Shown one piece after another: positions 1 to 8,015 of a DNA stretch of 64,000 nucleotides (its first letter is position 1; each line of letters starts with the position of its first letter). The position numbers and the translations under genes were made by a program. The notes under the pieces are model-generated. The model did not search any database. It was not told the origin of the DNA and saw only the letters and a list, made by a program, of their open reading frames with translations. This DNA is from JANXVR01 sp034667405 (lineage in GTDB: Bacteria > Actinomycetota > UBA4738 > HRBIN12), in NCBI GenBank assembly GCA_034667405.1, contig JAXDJX010000024.1, positions 53,634-117,633 of the forward strand, read 5' to 3'.

Positions 1-68
1 ACAAGAAGCAGGATCGCGAGCGGCTTGAACACCGGTCGATCACTGAGTCGTCGGAGGTCGCGCTCCAT
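1..68 (-). CDS. 5' fragment of a divergent gene, unknown product
   Basis: A minus-strand frame opens with ATG and runs off the left window edge. The roughly 22 visible residues begin MERDLRRLSD and end in a hydrophobic run (LAILLL), which would fit the start of a membrane protein. A short GGCGGA lies upstream of the ATG. It would be divergent from the NfeD-like gene. Too little is visible to name a family, and the reading frame itself is tentative. Confidence 0.35.
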   Translation of the reverse strand, partial: MERDLRRLSDRPVFKPLAILLL

Positions 69-116
69 AGTGTTCCGCCAAGGATACTCCGGCGTCCTCG
101 GTACGATGAGGTGATC

Positions 117-1505
117 ATGCGCCGATCTCGTTCTTTCGTCGTGGCTCTCGTCATGCTCTTCGCGTGGCCCGCCGCAGCCGTTGCGGTGAGTGCGTCGCCC
201 ACCCCTTCGATCACCTCGAGCCCCACCCGTGTGGAGGTCATCAAGGTCGAGGGTGCGATCGATAGCACCCTGCTCTCCTACGTTCGCGGGAAGCTCGCGG
301 TCGCCGAGGCCGAACACGCCGTCGTCGTCCTGCAACTCAACACGGCCGGTTCCCTGGGTCAGGATGCGATCGCCCTGGGCGACAAGATCGCTCAGATGAA
401 CGTGCCGGTCATCACCTGGACAGGTCCCGAGCCGGCGAAGGCCGCCGGGGCCGGAGCGCTCCTGATGCAGGCTGCCACGATCGCGACGGTTGGACCCGGA
501 TCACAGACGGGTCCGCTCTACCCATTGGACCTGGCCCATCCCGACGAACGCCCCGACGTGACGGCGGCGCTCGCCCGCTGGGCTTCCCTGCACGGTCGAA
601 CCGCGCCGGACCTCTCCGTGATCGCGGATACCGGGATCGCAGCGCAACCCGCCATCGACACGGGGCTCGCCCAGTTCGCGGCCATCTCCGTGCCGGACCT
701 TCTGGACAAGCTGAACGAGCAAGCGATACAGGTGAACGGCCAACCGTTCATCTTTCACACGCACGTAGCCAAGACCGCGGCTGAGGCCAGGGCCGCCACG
801 GTGGATATCCGGTTCAACAACATGGGGCCGCTCGACCGGCTGCTGCACTGGGCATCCTCTCCGTCGGTCATATTCCTGTTGCTGGTCTTGGGCCTGGCCG
901 GAGTGGCGTTCGAACTGACGCAGCCGGGGTTCGGGTTCGCCGGATTCGCCGGGGTTGGGATGCTGGCACTCGCCGCATACGGGCTCACCGTTGTGCCCGT
1001 CTCCTGGCTCGGTCTCGTCATGTTGCTGGGCGGTGTGGGCGCGATGGTCGCGGACGTTCGTATCCGGAACTTAGGGCTCTTGAGCGTTATCGGCGTCGTC
1101 GTGTTCTCCGTCGGGTCGTGGCTGGCTTGGCACGATGTGGGACCGGCGATCAGGCTCTCACCGTGGCTATTGGGGTTCTCGGTTGTCGCGAGCGTCCTCT
1201 ACTACGGGTTCGGGCTCACCGTCGCCTTGCAGTCACGCGATCGGATCGTCACCGCGCAGCGTGGGCTCATCGGGCTGGTCGGGGAGGCTCGAGGCAAGCT
1301 CTCGCCCGAAGGTCCGGTCTACGTCAAGGGCACCATGTGGCGCGGCCGCTCGATGAGCGAACCCATCGCCCCCGGTTCCAAGGTCCGAGTGAGAGGCATC
1401 GATGGCCTCGTACTGAAGGTCGAGGTCGAACCGGGTTCCACCCCCGGCGGGCCCGGCCCGATCACCGCCGAGGACGATCCCCAGCCTACCCCCGCCCAGG
1501 GCTGA
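117..1505 (+). CDS. NfeD-like membrane protein, protease domain apparently inactive
   Basis: A 462-residue protein of the long NfeD (membrane-bound ClpP-class serine protease) type. It has an N-terminal signal or anchor segment (about 7-25), a crotonase/ClpP-fold domain (about 38-210), several membrane helices (about 245-370) and a C-terminal NfeD OB-fold-like domain from about 380, ending in a Pro-rich tail. In active homologues the nucleophile lies in a motif of the form ASAG. Here the matching segment is AAGAG (109-113), so the serine position is glycine. The partner lysine region reads ARWASLHGR, without an obvious lysine. The family role is membrane protein quality control with a stomatin partner, but no stomatin gene is next to it. 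ATG at 117 was preferred because a TACGAT box lies 9 bases upstream. A GTG at 111 would add two residues. Confidence 0.8.
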   Translation: MRRSRSFVVALVMLFAWPAAAVAVSASPTPSITSSPTRVEVIKVEGAIDSTLLSYVRGKLAVAEAEHAVVVLQLNTAGSLGQDAIALGDKIAQMNVPVITWTGPEPAKAAGAGALLMQAATIATVGPGSQTGPLYPLDLAHPDERPDVTAALARWASLHGRTAPDLSVIADTGIAAQPAIDTGLAQFAAISVPDLLDKLNEQAIQVNGQPFIFHTHVAKTAAEARAATVDIRFNNMGPLDRLLHWASSPSVIFLLLVLGLAGVAFELTQPGFGFAGFAGVGMLALAAYGLTVVPVSWLGLVMLLGGVGAMVADVRIRNLGLLSVIGVVVFSVGSWLAWHDVGPAIRLSPWLLGFSVVASVLYYGFGLTVALQSRDRIVTAQRGLIGLVGEARGKLSPEGPVYVKGTMWRGRSMSEPIAPGSKVRVRGIDGLVLKVEVEPGSTPGGPGPITAEDDPQPTPAQG

Positions 1506-1568
1506 AGTTCCCGGATCACCCGAATCCCCCGGAGCTTCGGGAACGAACAACAGGGTGAAGGGGGTTCG

Positions 1569-1844
1569 GTGGAACGAGCGCACAGAGAGCTGGAAGGCTG
1601 GCGATACGCCGCCGCCTGCAGGGGTGAGGACCCGGCTCTCTTCTTCGCGCCTTCGTATTTCGAGAAGCGTGGCCAGAAGCAGGCACGAGAAGCCGTTGCG
1701 AAGGCCATCTGCTCCCGGTGTCCGGTTCGGACCGAGTGCCTCGACTTCGCCCTGGCCACCCGCGAAACGCACGGAGTCTGGGGCGGCTTCAACGAGATGG
1801 AACGTCGTCGCCTTCTCCGCGCTCGCGAACAAGAGGCCGGCTGA
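1569..1844 (+). CDS. WhiB-family iron-sulfur transcriptional regulator
   Basis: A 91-residue WhiB-like (Wbl) protein. It has the four cluster-binding cysteines C17, C48, C51 and C57 (spacing C-x30-C-x2-C-x5-C), followed by the GVWGG turn at 69-73 and a basic C-terminal tail (ERRRLLRAREQ). Wbl proteins bind a [4Fe-4S] cluster, usually act with the main sigma factor, and are confined to Actinomycetota and their phages, so this gene anchors the taxonomic guess. Start is GTG with a purine-rich GAAGGGGG just upstream. The subfamily (WhiB1, 2, 3 and so on) cannot be told from this read. It stands alone between the NfeD-like gene and ridA. Confidence 0.93.
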   Translation: MERAHRELEGWRYAAACRGEDPALFFAPSYFEKRGQKQAREAVAKAICSRCPVRTECLDFALATRETHGVWGGFNEMERRRLLRAREQEAG

Positions 1845-1886
1845 GGGCTTCGTCGACCTCGGTCATGTTCGTGGGAATATCCCGAC

Positions 1887-2360
1887 ATGGATGACGCAAC
1901 GATCCTGCGGAACCTGTCCGAAGCGGGCTTGGAACTGCCACCCAGCCCGCAAGCACTTGCTGCATATATCCCGGTCGTCACCTCGGGAACGCTGGCCGTG
2001 GTGAGCGGGCAGATCCCCATGAGGAACGGCGAAGTGCTGGCGGCCGGGAAGCTCGGCCAGGGCGTCGGCGTCGACGAGGCGGCGGAGGGGGCTCAGCAGG
2101 CGGCGTTGCAAGGGCTGGCCGCGCTCCGCTCCACGCTGGGGTCGTTCGATCGCGTGGTGCGGATCGTGCAGCTCACCGTCTACATCGCGGCGACGCACGA
2201 CTTCGTCGAGCATCCGCGCGTGGCCAACGGTGCGAGCGATCTGCTCGGGAAGATCTTGGGAGAGAACGGCCGGCACGCGCGGGCTGCTGTGGGCGTGATC
2301 TCATTGCCGCTGGGCGCTTCGGTCGAGGTCGTGATGATCGCGGAGATCACCCCGGCCTGA
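1887..2360 (+). CDS. RidA/YjgF-family protein
   Basis: A 157-residue protein with the YER057c/YjgF/UK114 fold. Recognisable parts are the LAVVSGQIP strand and the C-terminal block HARAAVGVISLPLGASVEV, whose arginine corresponds to the substrate-carboxylate-binding arginine of RidA. Canonical RidA hydrolyses reactive enamine/imine products of PLP enzymes. This longer form, with about 25 extra N-terminal residues, is nearer the YjgF-like subgroup whose substrates are less clear. A GAATAT box ends 6 bases before the ATG, so the transcript may be leaderless. It is convergent with selB, and the two stops sit within one hairpin. Confidence 0.85.
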   Translation: MDDATILRNLSEAGLELPPSPQALAAYIPVVTSGTLAVVSGQIPMRNGEVLAAGKLGQGVGVDEAAEGAQQAALQGLAALRSTLGSFDRVVRIVQLTVYIAATHDFVEHPRVANGASDLLGKILGENGRHARAAVGVISLPLGASVEVVMIAEITPA

Positions 2361-2389
2361 CCTCAGGTGCCTCGGGGGAACCTGAGGTC
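2359..2389. terminator. Shared hairpin between ridA-like gene and selB
   Basis: A perfect 10-bp inverted repeat (GACCTCAGGT at 2359-2368, ACCTGAGGTC at 2380-2389) with an 11-base loop. It covers the last bases of the ridA-like stop and the selB stop, so it could end transcription from both sides. There is no long T-run, so it may work as a bidirectional stem without a U-tract. Confidence 0.5.
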
Positions 2390-4210
2390 CCCCTCGCGGC
2401 GCGTGATGCCCTGGCGGTCCATCCATTCCATGAGCGGCACCGCATATTTCCTGCTGGTGCCCAGCGCCTCGCGTACCGCGCTTACCGTGATGCCTTGTGG
2501 TGCAGCGTTCACCAGGGCCGCGGCACGCGCGGCGAGTTCGGCCGAGATGACCAGCTCCGGGGAGACGCGCACCAGCAGACCTTCTCTGCCCGCCGCCTCG
2601 ATGAGATCCGAGCCGAAGCCCGTGGCCCTCAGTTCCCTCACCGTGGGGGGGGTCGGCGAGTCGATAACAGCCAGGAGACGGTCGGTCTCGGCCGTGCGGA
2701 TCGGCGCCGCGTGGTGCGACGGGAGCCGGAGCGCCCCGCCTTCCCGTACCAGCGTCCCAGCCGTCACGAGTTCGCTGATCGCAGCATCCGCGAACGACGC
2801 ATCCGTCCGAACGCCCGCTCGACGCGCGGCACGGACCACCTCCCGTCGGATCAGATCCACATCCGCGCCGGGCTGTAGCGGGGTCGCTTCGTGGTGCGCG
2901 GCCAAGCGTTCGACCGCGCTGTGCTCCAGGTCCCGACGCAGGGTGTCGGAGAACAACCATGGGGCCGAGGGCTGTGGGACGCCCAACTGTTCCGCGACGG
3001 AGACCGCCGTCACGGCGCCGCGTTCGTTCACCAGGAGCGTGACCAACGACGCGAGATCGCCGGCCGCGATCGTCCGTGCCCGCGCAGCCAAGCGCTCCTG
3101 CGGGTCGGCGCCCGCGCGGGTCGGTGGAGCGGTGTCCAGCACGACGCCACCGCCGACGGTCTCTCGCCTTCCGGACTCCCTGAGCACGAAGCGATCCCCG
3201 GGCGCCAAGACCAGCGGGCGCGATAACCGCAACCTGACGAACGCCGGGGTCCCACCGGGTTCGATCCGCTGGGCGCCATAGATCCGCAATCGCGCGTCGA
3301 CCTCCGCGGCACCGGCGTACAGCTTGAAGGCGCCTCGCGAGGTGATGGCGTGAGCCAGGCCTCGGACGGGGCGCAGCTCGGCTTCCATCACGGCGCCCGG
3401 ACGCCACTGGTCTGGCACGGTGAGGACCTGGCCGCGCTCCAGGCCATCCCGTTCGGCGCCCACCAGGTTGGCGGCGACCCGGCTCACGGGCTGTGCGCGG
3501 GTTTCACTCTGCTTGTGGGTCTGGAGGGTTCTGATGCGGGCGCGCTGCCCGGACGGAAGGAGCTGAACATCCTGCCCCACCACCAAGGAGGCACCCTCGA
3601 GTGTGCCGGTCACCACCGTCCCGGCCCCCTTCATGGCGAAGACTCGGTCGATGAAGAGTCGCGCGCGGCCGGCGGCGGGCCGTGGGGCTGTTCCGACCAG
3701 CTCGCTGAGCGCCTTGAGGAGAGCGTCGACACCGGCGCCCGACGTCCCCGAGACCGACACGATCGGGGCGCCGGCTAACGTCGTTCCTTCCAGGCGCTCA
3801 CGAACATCGGCTCGTGCCCGGTCCAACCGGTCGGCATCCACGAGGTCCATCTTGGTGAGCGCGACCACTGCGTTGCTGACGCCGAGCACGTCAAGGATCT
3901 CCAGGTGCTCCTCGCTCTGCGGCTTCCATCCCTCGTCGGCGGCGACAACGAAGAGCACCAGCCGGATCGGTCCGACGCCCGCCAGCATGTTCGCGATGAA
4001 TCGTTCATGGCCCGGAACATCGACGAACCCGATCTCCCGTCCTCCGGGGAGCGTGCACCACGCATATCCCAGGTCGATGGTCAGGCCACGCCGCTTCTCC
4101 TCCGCCCAACGGTCGGGATCGATCCCGGTGAGCCGCGCGATGAGGGTGGACTTCCCGTGATCGACGTGTCCGGCGGTGGCCACCACGCGGAGTTCGGGCG
4201 ACCCGTCCAC
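2363..4210 (-). CDS. selB: Selenocysteine-specific elongation factor SelB
   Basis: A 615-residue translation factor that delivers selenocysteinyl-tRNA(Sec) to the ribosome at recoded UGA codons. The GTPase domain has G1 GHVDHGKST (14-22), G3 DVPGH (64-68) and G4 TKMD, followed by EF-Tu-like beta-barrel domains with VVTGTLEGA. The C-terminal third is made of winged-helix repeats, which bind the SECIS element in known SelB. The GTG at 4210 was chosen because it lies one base after the selA TGA and leaves only eight residues before the first GTPase strand. The frame stays open further upstream but would overlap selA. The two genes form an operon. Confidence 0.93.
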   Translation of the reverse strand: MDGSPELRVVATAGHVDHGKSTLIARLTGIDPDRWAEEKRRGLTIDLGYAWCTLPGGREIGFVDVPGHERFIANMLAGVGPIRLVLFVVAADEGWKPQSEEHLEILDVLGVSNAVVALTKMDLVDADRLDRARADVRERLEGTTLAGAPIVSVSGTSGAGVDALLKALSELVGTAPRPAAGRARLFIDRVFAMKGAGTVVTGTLEGASLVVGQDVQLLPSGQRARIRTLQTHKQSETRAQPVSRVAANLVGAERDGLERGQVLTVPDQWRPGAVMEAELRPVRGLAHAITSRGAFKLYAGAAEVDARLRIYGAQRIEPGGTPAFVRLRLSRPLVLAPGDRFVLRESGRRETVGGGVVLDTAPPTRAGADPQERLAARARTIAAGDLASLVTLLVNERGAVTAVSVAEQLGVPQPSAPWLFSDTLRRDLEHSAVERLAAHHEATPLQPGADVDLIRREVVRAARRAGVRTDASFADAAISELVTAGTLVREGGALRLPSHHAAPIRTAETDRLLAVIDSPTPPTVRELRATGFGSDLIEAAGREGLLVRVSPELVISAELAARAAALVNAAPQGITVSAVREALGTSRKYAVPLMEWMDRQGITRREGDLRFPRGT

Positions 4211-4211
4211 G

Positions 4212-5588
4212 TCAGTCGTCGTCGACGTCGTCGCCCTCCATGGCGTAGAGCACGGCGCGAGCGAGATCTCGGATCTCATCCGGCCTCACGGTTCTCGCGT
4301 CGAGCAGGATCGACCGCTCCTCCATCCGGCAGAAGACGCTGGGCCGCCCCATCCGCAAGCGCGCAGCGAACGCCGGTGGATCGGGCACCGTCACGCGGAC
4401 GCCCCACGAAGGGATCGATGTGCCGGGGGTGGCGCCTCCGCCCACCACCGATTCGCATCGGTGGACGTGGGCGTGTTCCAGATCTCCGCCGATGGTTTCG
4501 GCAAGGAGCTGGGCTCGTTTCCTGACCGACTCGATGGGTTCGCGAAGCATCCGGTGGACGGGGATCTCGTCCTGGCGACCGGTGGTGTGCAGGACCAGGA
4601 CGGCTTCGAGCGCCGCCACTTGCATCTTGTCCACGCGCACGGCGCGTGCGATCGGGTGACGCTTGAGTTTCTCGATCAGGTCCGCGCGCCCGACGATGCA
4701 TCCGGCCTGCGGCCCGCCCAGGAGCTTGTCGCCGCTGAACGTCACCAGATCCGCGCCGTCCGCGAGGGCGGCTCCGACGTCGGGTTCGTCCTGTGGCATG
4801 CCGAGGCTCCGATGGAGGGATCCCGATCCCACGTCGAAGAGGAACGGGACGTCGTGCTTGTGGGCGAGCGTCGAAACGATGTTGGCGGCGACGCTCGCGG
4901 TGAAGCCAACTACCCGGTAGTTGGAGGGATGGACCTTGAGGATGGCGCCGGTCTTCGGCCCGACGGCGTTCTTGTAGTCGGAGATCCTTGTTCGATTGGT
5001 CGTCCCGATCTCGATGAGCTTCGCGCCGCTCGCCGACATGATGTCGGGGATGCGGAATTCGCCGCCGATCTCGATGAGTTCGCCGCGGCTGACCAGGACC
5101 TCTTTCCCCTTGGCGAGTGCGGCCAGGCTGAGGAGCAGCGCCGCGGCACAGTTGTTCACCACGAATGCCGCCTCGGCGCCCGTGAGCGCGGTCAAGAGGA
5201 GTTCGGCGCGGGTGGTCCGTTTGCCGCGGGCTCCGGTGAGGCGATCAACCTCCAGGTCGCCGTAGGAACGCCCGGCGCGGGCAGCGGCCATCGCGGCGGC
5301 CTCGGGAAGGGGCGCCCGGCCCAATCCCGTGTGGAGGATCACACCGGTCGCGTTGATGGCGGGCGTAAGTCCGGACTTCGTTCTGGAGGCGATGGCGGCG
5401 GCGCGAGCCAGGATCTCGTCAGCGGTCGGAGGGGCATCGCCTTGGCTCGCCGCGGTTCGGACGTTCTCCAGGACGGCGGCCAACGTGGTCTTCAGCAGCG
5501 GCCGTCCCAAGCTCTTCGCCGCCCGCTGACCCGGCGCCGATCGCAGGAGCGCGTCGACCGAAGGAAGAGCCCGGCGAACGTCCAACAT
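4212..5588 (-). CDS. selA: L-seryl-tRNA(Sec) selenium transferase SelA
   Basis: A 458-residue PLP enzyme that converts seryl-tRNA(Sec) to selenocysteinyl-tRNA(Sec) with selenophosphate. It has the N-terminal SelA domain, INATGVILHTGLGRAPL (78-94), and the PLP-lysine motif FSGDKLLGGPQAG with K288. Length matches the family. selB follows directly. selD and selC were not seen in this window, so the rest of the pathway must lie elsewhere. A TAGGCT box ends exactly 6 bases before the ATG, suggesting a leaderless selA-selB transcript. The C-terminal tail is strongly acidic (EGDDVDDD). Confidence 0.94.
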   Translation of the reverse strand: MLDVRRALPSVDALLRSAPGQRAAKSLGRPLLKTTLAAVLENVRTAASQGDAPPTADEILARAAAIASRTKSGLTPAINATGVILHTGLGRAPLPEAAAMAAARAGRSYGDLEVDRLTGARGKRTTRAELLLTALTGAEAAFVVNNCAAALLLSLAALAKGKEVLVSRGELIEIGGEFRIPDIMSASGAKLIEIGTTNRTRISDYKNAVGPKTGAILKVHPSNYRVVGFTASVAANIVSTLAHKHDVPFLFDVGSGSLHRSLGMPQDEPDVGAALADGADLVTFSGDKLLGGPQAGCIVGRADLIEKLKRHPIARAVRVDKMQVAALEAVLVLHTTGRQDEIPVHRMLREPIESVRKRAQLLAETIGGDLEHAHVHRCESVVGGGATPGTSIPSWGVRVTVPDPPAFAARLRMGRPSVFCRMEERSILLDARTVRPDEIRDLARAVLYAMEGDDVDDD

Positions 5589-5594
5589 GGCTGG

Positions 5595-5600
5595 AGCCTA
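5595..5600 (-). promoter_or_regulatory. -10 box of selA (leaderless type)
   Basis: TAGGCT on the minus strand, with 6 bases between it and the selA ATG. One of a dozen genes in the window with this geometry. No clear -35 is seen. Confidence 0.5.
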
Positions 5601-5647
5601 CTCTCCAGGCCCGGGTGCGGACGTGTTCGCGTACCATAGGCCCGCCC

Positions 5648-6838
5648 ATGGCAGACACGAGACAGCGCCCGGCGTTCCAGAGCAGCCACGAGATCACCTC
5701 GATGATCCGTGGCGGGGGTCTCGAATTCGAGGTCGCGGGCTTCAGCACCGAGGACATGATCCTCAACATCGGCCCCCAACATCCCTCGACGCACGGGGTC
5801 CTTCGGATCGTGCTGGAGCTTGACGGTGAGGTCATCAAGCGCGCTGAGCCGGTCATCGGCTACATGCATCGCGGGGCCGAGAAGCTCGCCGAGCACCGTG
5901 ACGCCCGCCAGACCCTGGTCCTCATGAACCGCCACGACTGGATCAGCGCCTTCAACAACGAACTCGGCTGGACCATCGCCGTGGAACGCCTTGCCGGCAT
6001 CGAGGTCCCCGAACGCGCCCAGTGGATCCGCACGATGATCGCCGAATGGAACCGGATCCTGAACCACCTCATGTTCGCCGGCTCCTATCCGCTCGAACTC
6101 GGCGCCATGACGCCCATCTTCTATTCCTTCATCGAACGCGAACTCATCCAGGACATGCTGGAGTCGTGCACCGGTGCGCGGATGCACCATTCGTACTGCC
6201 GGGTGGGCGGGCTCAAGGACGATCTGCCCGCAGGCTTCCTCAAGGACAGCGCGGCGTGCCTCACGGCCACCATGAAATGGGTGAAGACGTTCGAGTCGCT
6301 CATCATGGGGAACGAGATCATCCACGCGCGGTGTCGCGATGTCGGCATCATCCCCCCGGAGGTCGCCATCGCCTACGGCACCAGCGGTCCGGTGCTGCAC
6401 GCGAGCGGCGTTCCGATGGATCCGCGCAAGGACGAGCCCTACGAGAAGTACGGCGAGGTCGAGTTCAACGTTCCGCTCGGAACGCGCGGTGACTCCTATG
6501 ACCGCCTGTGGGTCCTGGTCGAACGCGTTCGCGAATCGTGCAAGATCATCGAGCAGTGCATGGAGAAAGTCCCGGCCGGTCAGTTCCGCGCCAGCGGCCT
6601 TCCGAAGAAGCTCACCATCGAGGAAGGCGAGGTTTACGTCAGAACGGAGAACCCACTGGGACTCATGGCCTACTACGTGGTGGGAACGGGGAAGAAAGAG
6701 CCCTACCGCGTGAAGATGCGGACGCCCTCCTTCAGCAACGTGAGTGTGATCCCCGCGATCCTGCCGGGCCAGCTGGTGCCCGACCTCATCTCGATCTTGG
6801 GTTCCATCTTCTTCGTGGTCGGCGATGTCGACCGCTGA
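5648..6838 (+). CDS. nuoD: NADH-quinone oxidoreductase subunit D (stand-alone copy)
   Basis: A 396-residue 49-kDa subunit of complex I, the peripheral-arm protein that forms the quinone site with NuoB. Visible hallmarks are NIGPQHPSTHGVLR, EPVIGYMHRGAEKL (the loop with the quinone-site His region), RVGGLKDDLP and the C-terminal GDVDR end typical of NuoD. Start is ATG at 5648. A TACCAT box lies 10 bases upstream. No other nuo gene is in the window, so this is either a second copy or a displaced gene. It is divergent from selA (59-bp gap) and convergent with the secreted propeller-like gene. The stop lies in a 20-bp tandem repeat. Confidence 0.93.
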   Translation: MADTRQRPAFQSSHEITSMIRGGGLEFEVAGFSTEDMILNIGPQHPSTHGVLRIVLELDGEVIKRAEPVIGYMHRGAEKLAEHRDARQTLVLMNRHDWISAFNNELGWTIAVERLAGIEVPERAQWIRTMIAEWNRILNHLMFAGSYPLELGAMTPIFYSFIERELIQDMLESCTGARMHHSYCRVGGLKDDLPAGFLKDSAACLTATMKWVKTFESLIMGNEIIHARCRDVGIIPPEVAIAYGTSGPVLHASGVPMDPRKDEPYEKYGEVEFNVPLGTRGDSYDRLWVLVERVRESCKIIEQCMEKVPAGQFRASGLPKKLTIEEGEVYVRTENPLGLMAYYVVGTGKKEPYRVKMRTPSFSNVSVIPAILPGQLVPDLISILGSIFFVVGDVDR

Positions 6839-6883
6839 GCGCGGCCAACGTCAGCTGAGCGCGGCCAACGTCAGCTGAGCGCG
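6835..6883. repeat. 20-bp tandem repeat across convergent stop codons
   Basis: The unit CTGAGCGCGGCCAACGTCAG occurs twice in tandem (6835-6854 and 6855-6874), followed by a nine-base partial copy (6875-6883). Each junction forms TCAGCTGA, a palindrome that gives a TGA on both strands. The nuoD stop uses the first copy, and the opposing gene's stop lies at the end of the second. Confidence 0.85.
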
Positions 6884-7926
6884 ACGATCATCAGCGACGT
6901 TGGCGAGCCGAAGGGTGTGGTTCCTCCGACGGCCACGAGCTTCGTCCCACCCGCCACGTACCGGATCGAGTCGTCGAACGGCGTGATGCTCGAGTCGCCG
7001 AAGTCGAACGACGCGGTGGGTGTCGTGACGCCCATCGGGAAGAGGAACACGTCATCGGCCGAGGATGCGTTCGCCTCGACGGCGACCGTGGCGCCGTCGG
7101 GCGATGCCGCAACGCCGTCCGGGTAGGGCCCCGTCGGGTATGCGACCCGCTTGGTCAGGTTCTTCAACCCGAAGCCGGTAGCCGAGTACGGGGATCCGCA
7201 GGCGGCAAGCAGCTGCCCTTGCCCGGCCGTCAGCGCAAGGCTCCGGACGGCGCCGCCGCAATCCGTTCCGTCGGTCTTCGAGAGCACGGAGGTGACAGAC
7301 GTGCCACTCACCCGGAGCTTCCACAGGGTGGGAGGGTTCGAGACGGTGCTGCCCCCCCAGAGGCGGCTGATCGTGCCCTCCGCCTGTGGGACCAGGAACG
7401 GGCAATCCTGCGGGAGACTGAGACTGGTGTAGGCGCGCTGGCTCGTGCCGTCGGGCAGCATCGAGCCGAGCCCGCCGCCGGAACCGTCGCACATCGAGAA
7501 CCAGATCCGTCCGTCCAGGGGAGCGATGGAGAGCGGTGCCGCCGTGCCGACCGTGAGCTTGAGTCGACGCATCACCACGAGGGTATTCAGGTTGATCCGC
7601 CCGATCGCAGTGGCGTTGTGCAATGCGACGTAAAGGATGTGGCCGGAGATCGCCATGCTGCCGGCTCCTGGGAGTCTCGTGAGCGTCGTGACCAGCGCGC
7701 CCGCATCGTCGAGCACCTCAACGGCCCCGTCGGTGTTACCCGAGATGAAGATGTGTGAATGTGTGTCGTCGATCGCGATCCCCCCGAAGTGCGACAGCCC
7801 AGTGATCGGCACGAAGGTTGCGGTTGGGGCCGCTGCAGCGGGAAGAGTTGGACCAACGAGCACCGCTGTTAGTGCCATCGACGAGATCAGAAGCGTGAGG
7901 CGGCCAAAGACGTGTGGACTCCGCAT
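6871..7926 (-). CDS. Secreted beta-propeller-like protein, function unknown
   Basis: A 351-residue exported protein with a clear Sec signal peptide: a basic start, a hydrophobic core (LTLLISSMALTAVLVG) and an AAA-type cleavage region near 32. The mature part has repeated strand motifs such as GGIAIDDTHSHIFISG, SMAISGHILYVAL, PDGVAASPDGATVAVE and AGGTKLVAVGG. These resemble blades of YncE/lactonase-type beta-propellers. No catalytic residues can be assigned. Start is ATG with a GAGGAG Shine-Dalgarno. A TAGGCT box lies about 36 bases upstream of the start (7963-7968). It is divergent from the acyl-CoA-dehydrogenase-like gene. Confidence 0.7.
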   Translation of the reverse strand: MRSPHVFGRLTLLISSMALTAVLVGPTLPAAAAPTATFVPITGLSHFGGIAIDDTHSHIFISGNTDGAVEVLDDAGALVTTLTRLPGAGSMAISGHILYVALHNATAIGRINLNTLVVMRRLKLTVGTAAPLSIAPLDGRIWFSMCDGSGGGLGSMLPDGTSQRAYTSLSLPQDCPFLVPQAEGTISRLWGGSTVSNPPTLWKLRVSGTSVTSVLSKTDGTDCGGAVRSLALTAGQGQLLAACGSPYSATGFGLKNLTKRVAYPTGPYPDGVAASPDGATVAVEANASSADDVFLFPMGVTTPTASFDFGDSSITPFDDSIRYVAGGTKLVAVGGTTPFGSPTSLMIVALS

Positions 7927-8003
7927 GGGTCGTGAGCTCCTCGGGGGGTTGTGTGAGGGCGAAGCCTATACGTCGGTATGGCTCTGATGCAAGACCCGTG
8001 CGA

Positions 8004-8009
8004 TAGCGT
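8004..8009 (+). promoter_or_regulatory. -10 box of the acyl-CoA dehydrogenase-like gene
   Basis: TAGCGT ending 6 bases before the ATG at 8016. No Shine-Dalgarno fits between them, so the mRNA is probably leaderless. Confidence 0.45.
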
Positions 8010-8015
8010 CGGGGG

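Noticed and set aside
1519..1541. Hairpin between the NfeD-like gene and whiB as a terminator
   Set aside because: Only a 6-bp stem with an 11-base loop and no T-run; too weak in such GC-rich sequence.
4176..5639. Long plus-strand open frame of 487 codons
   Set aside because: Antisense shadow of selA with Arg/Gly/Asp-rich composition and no family-like motif; selA on the other strand is clear.
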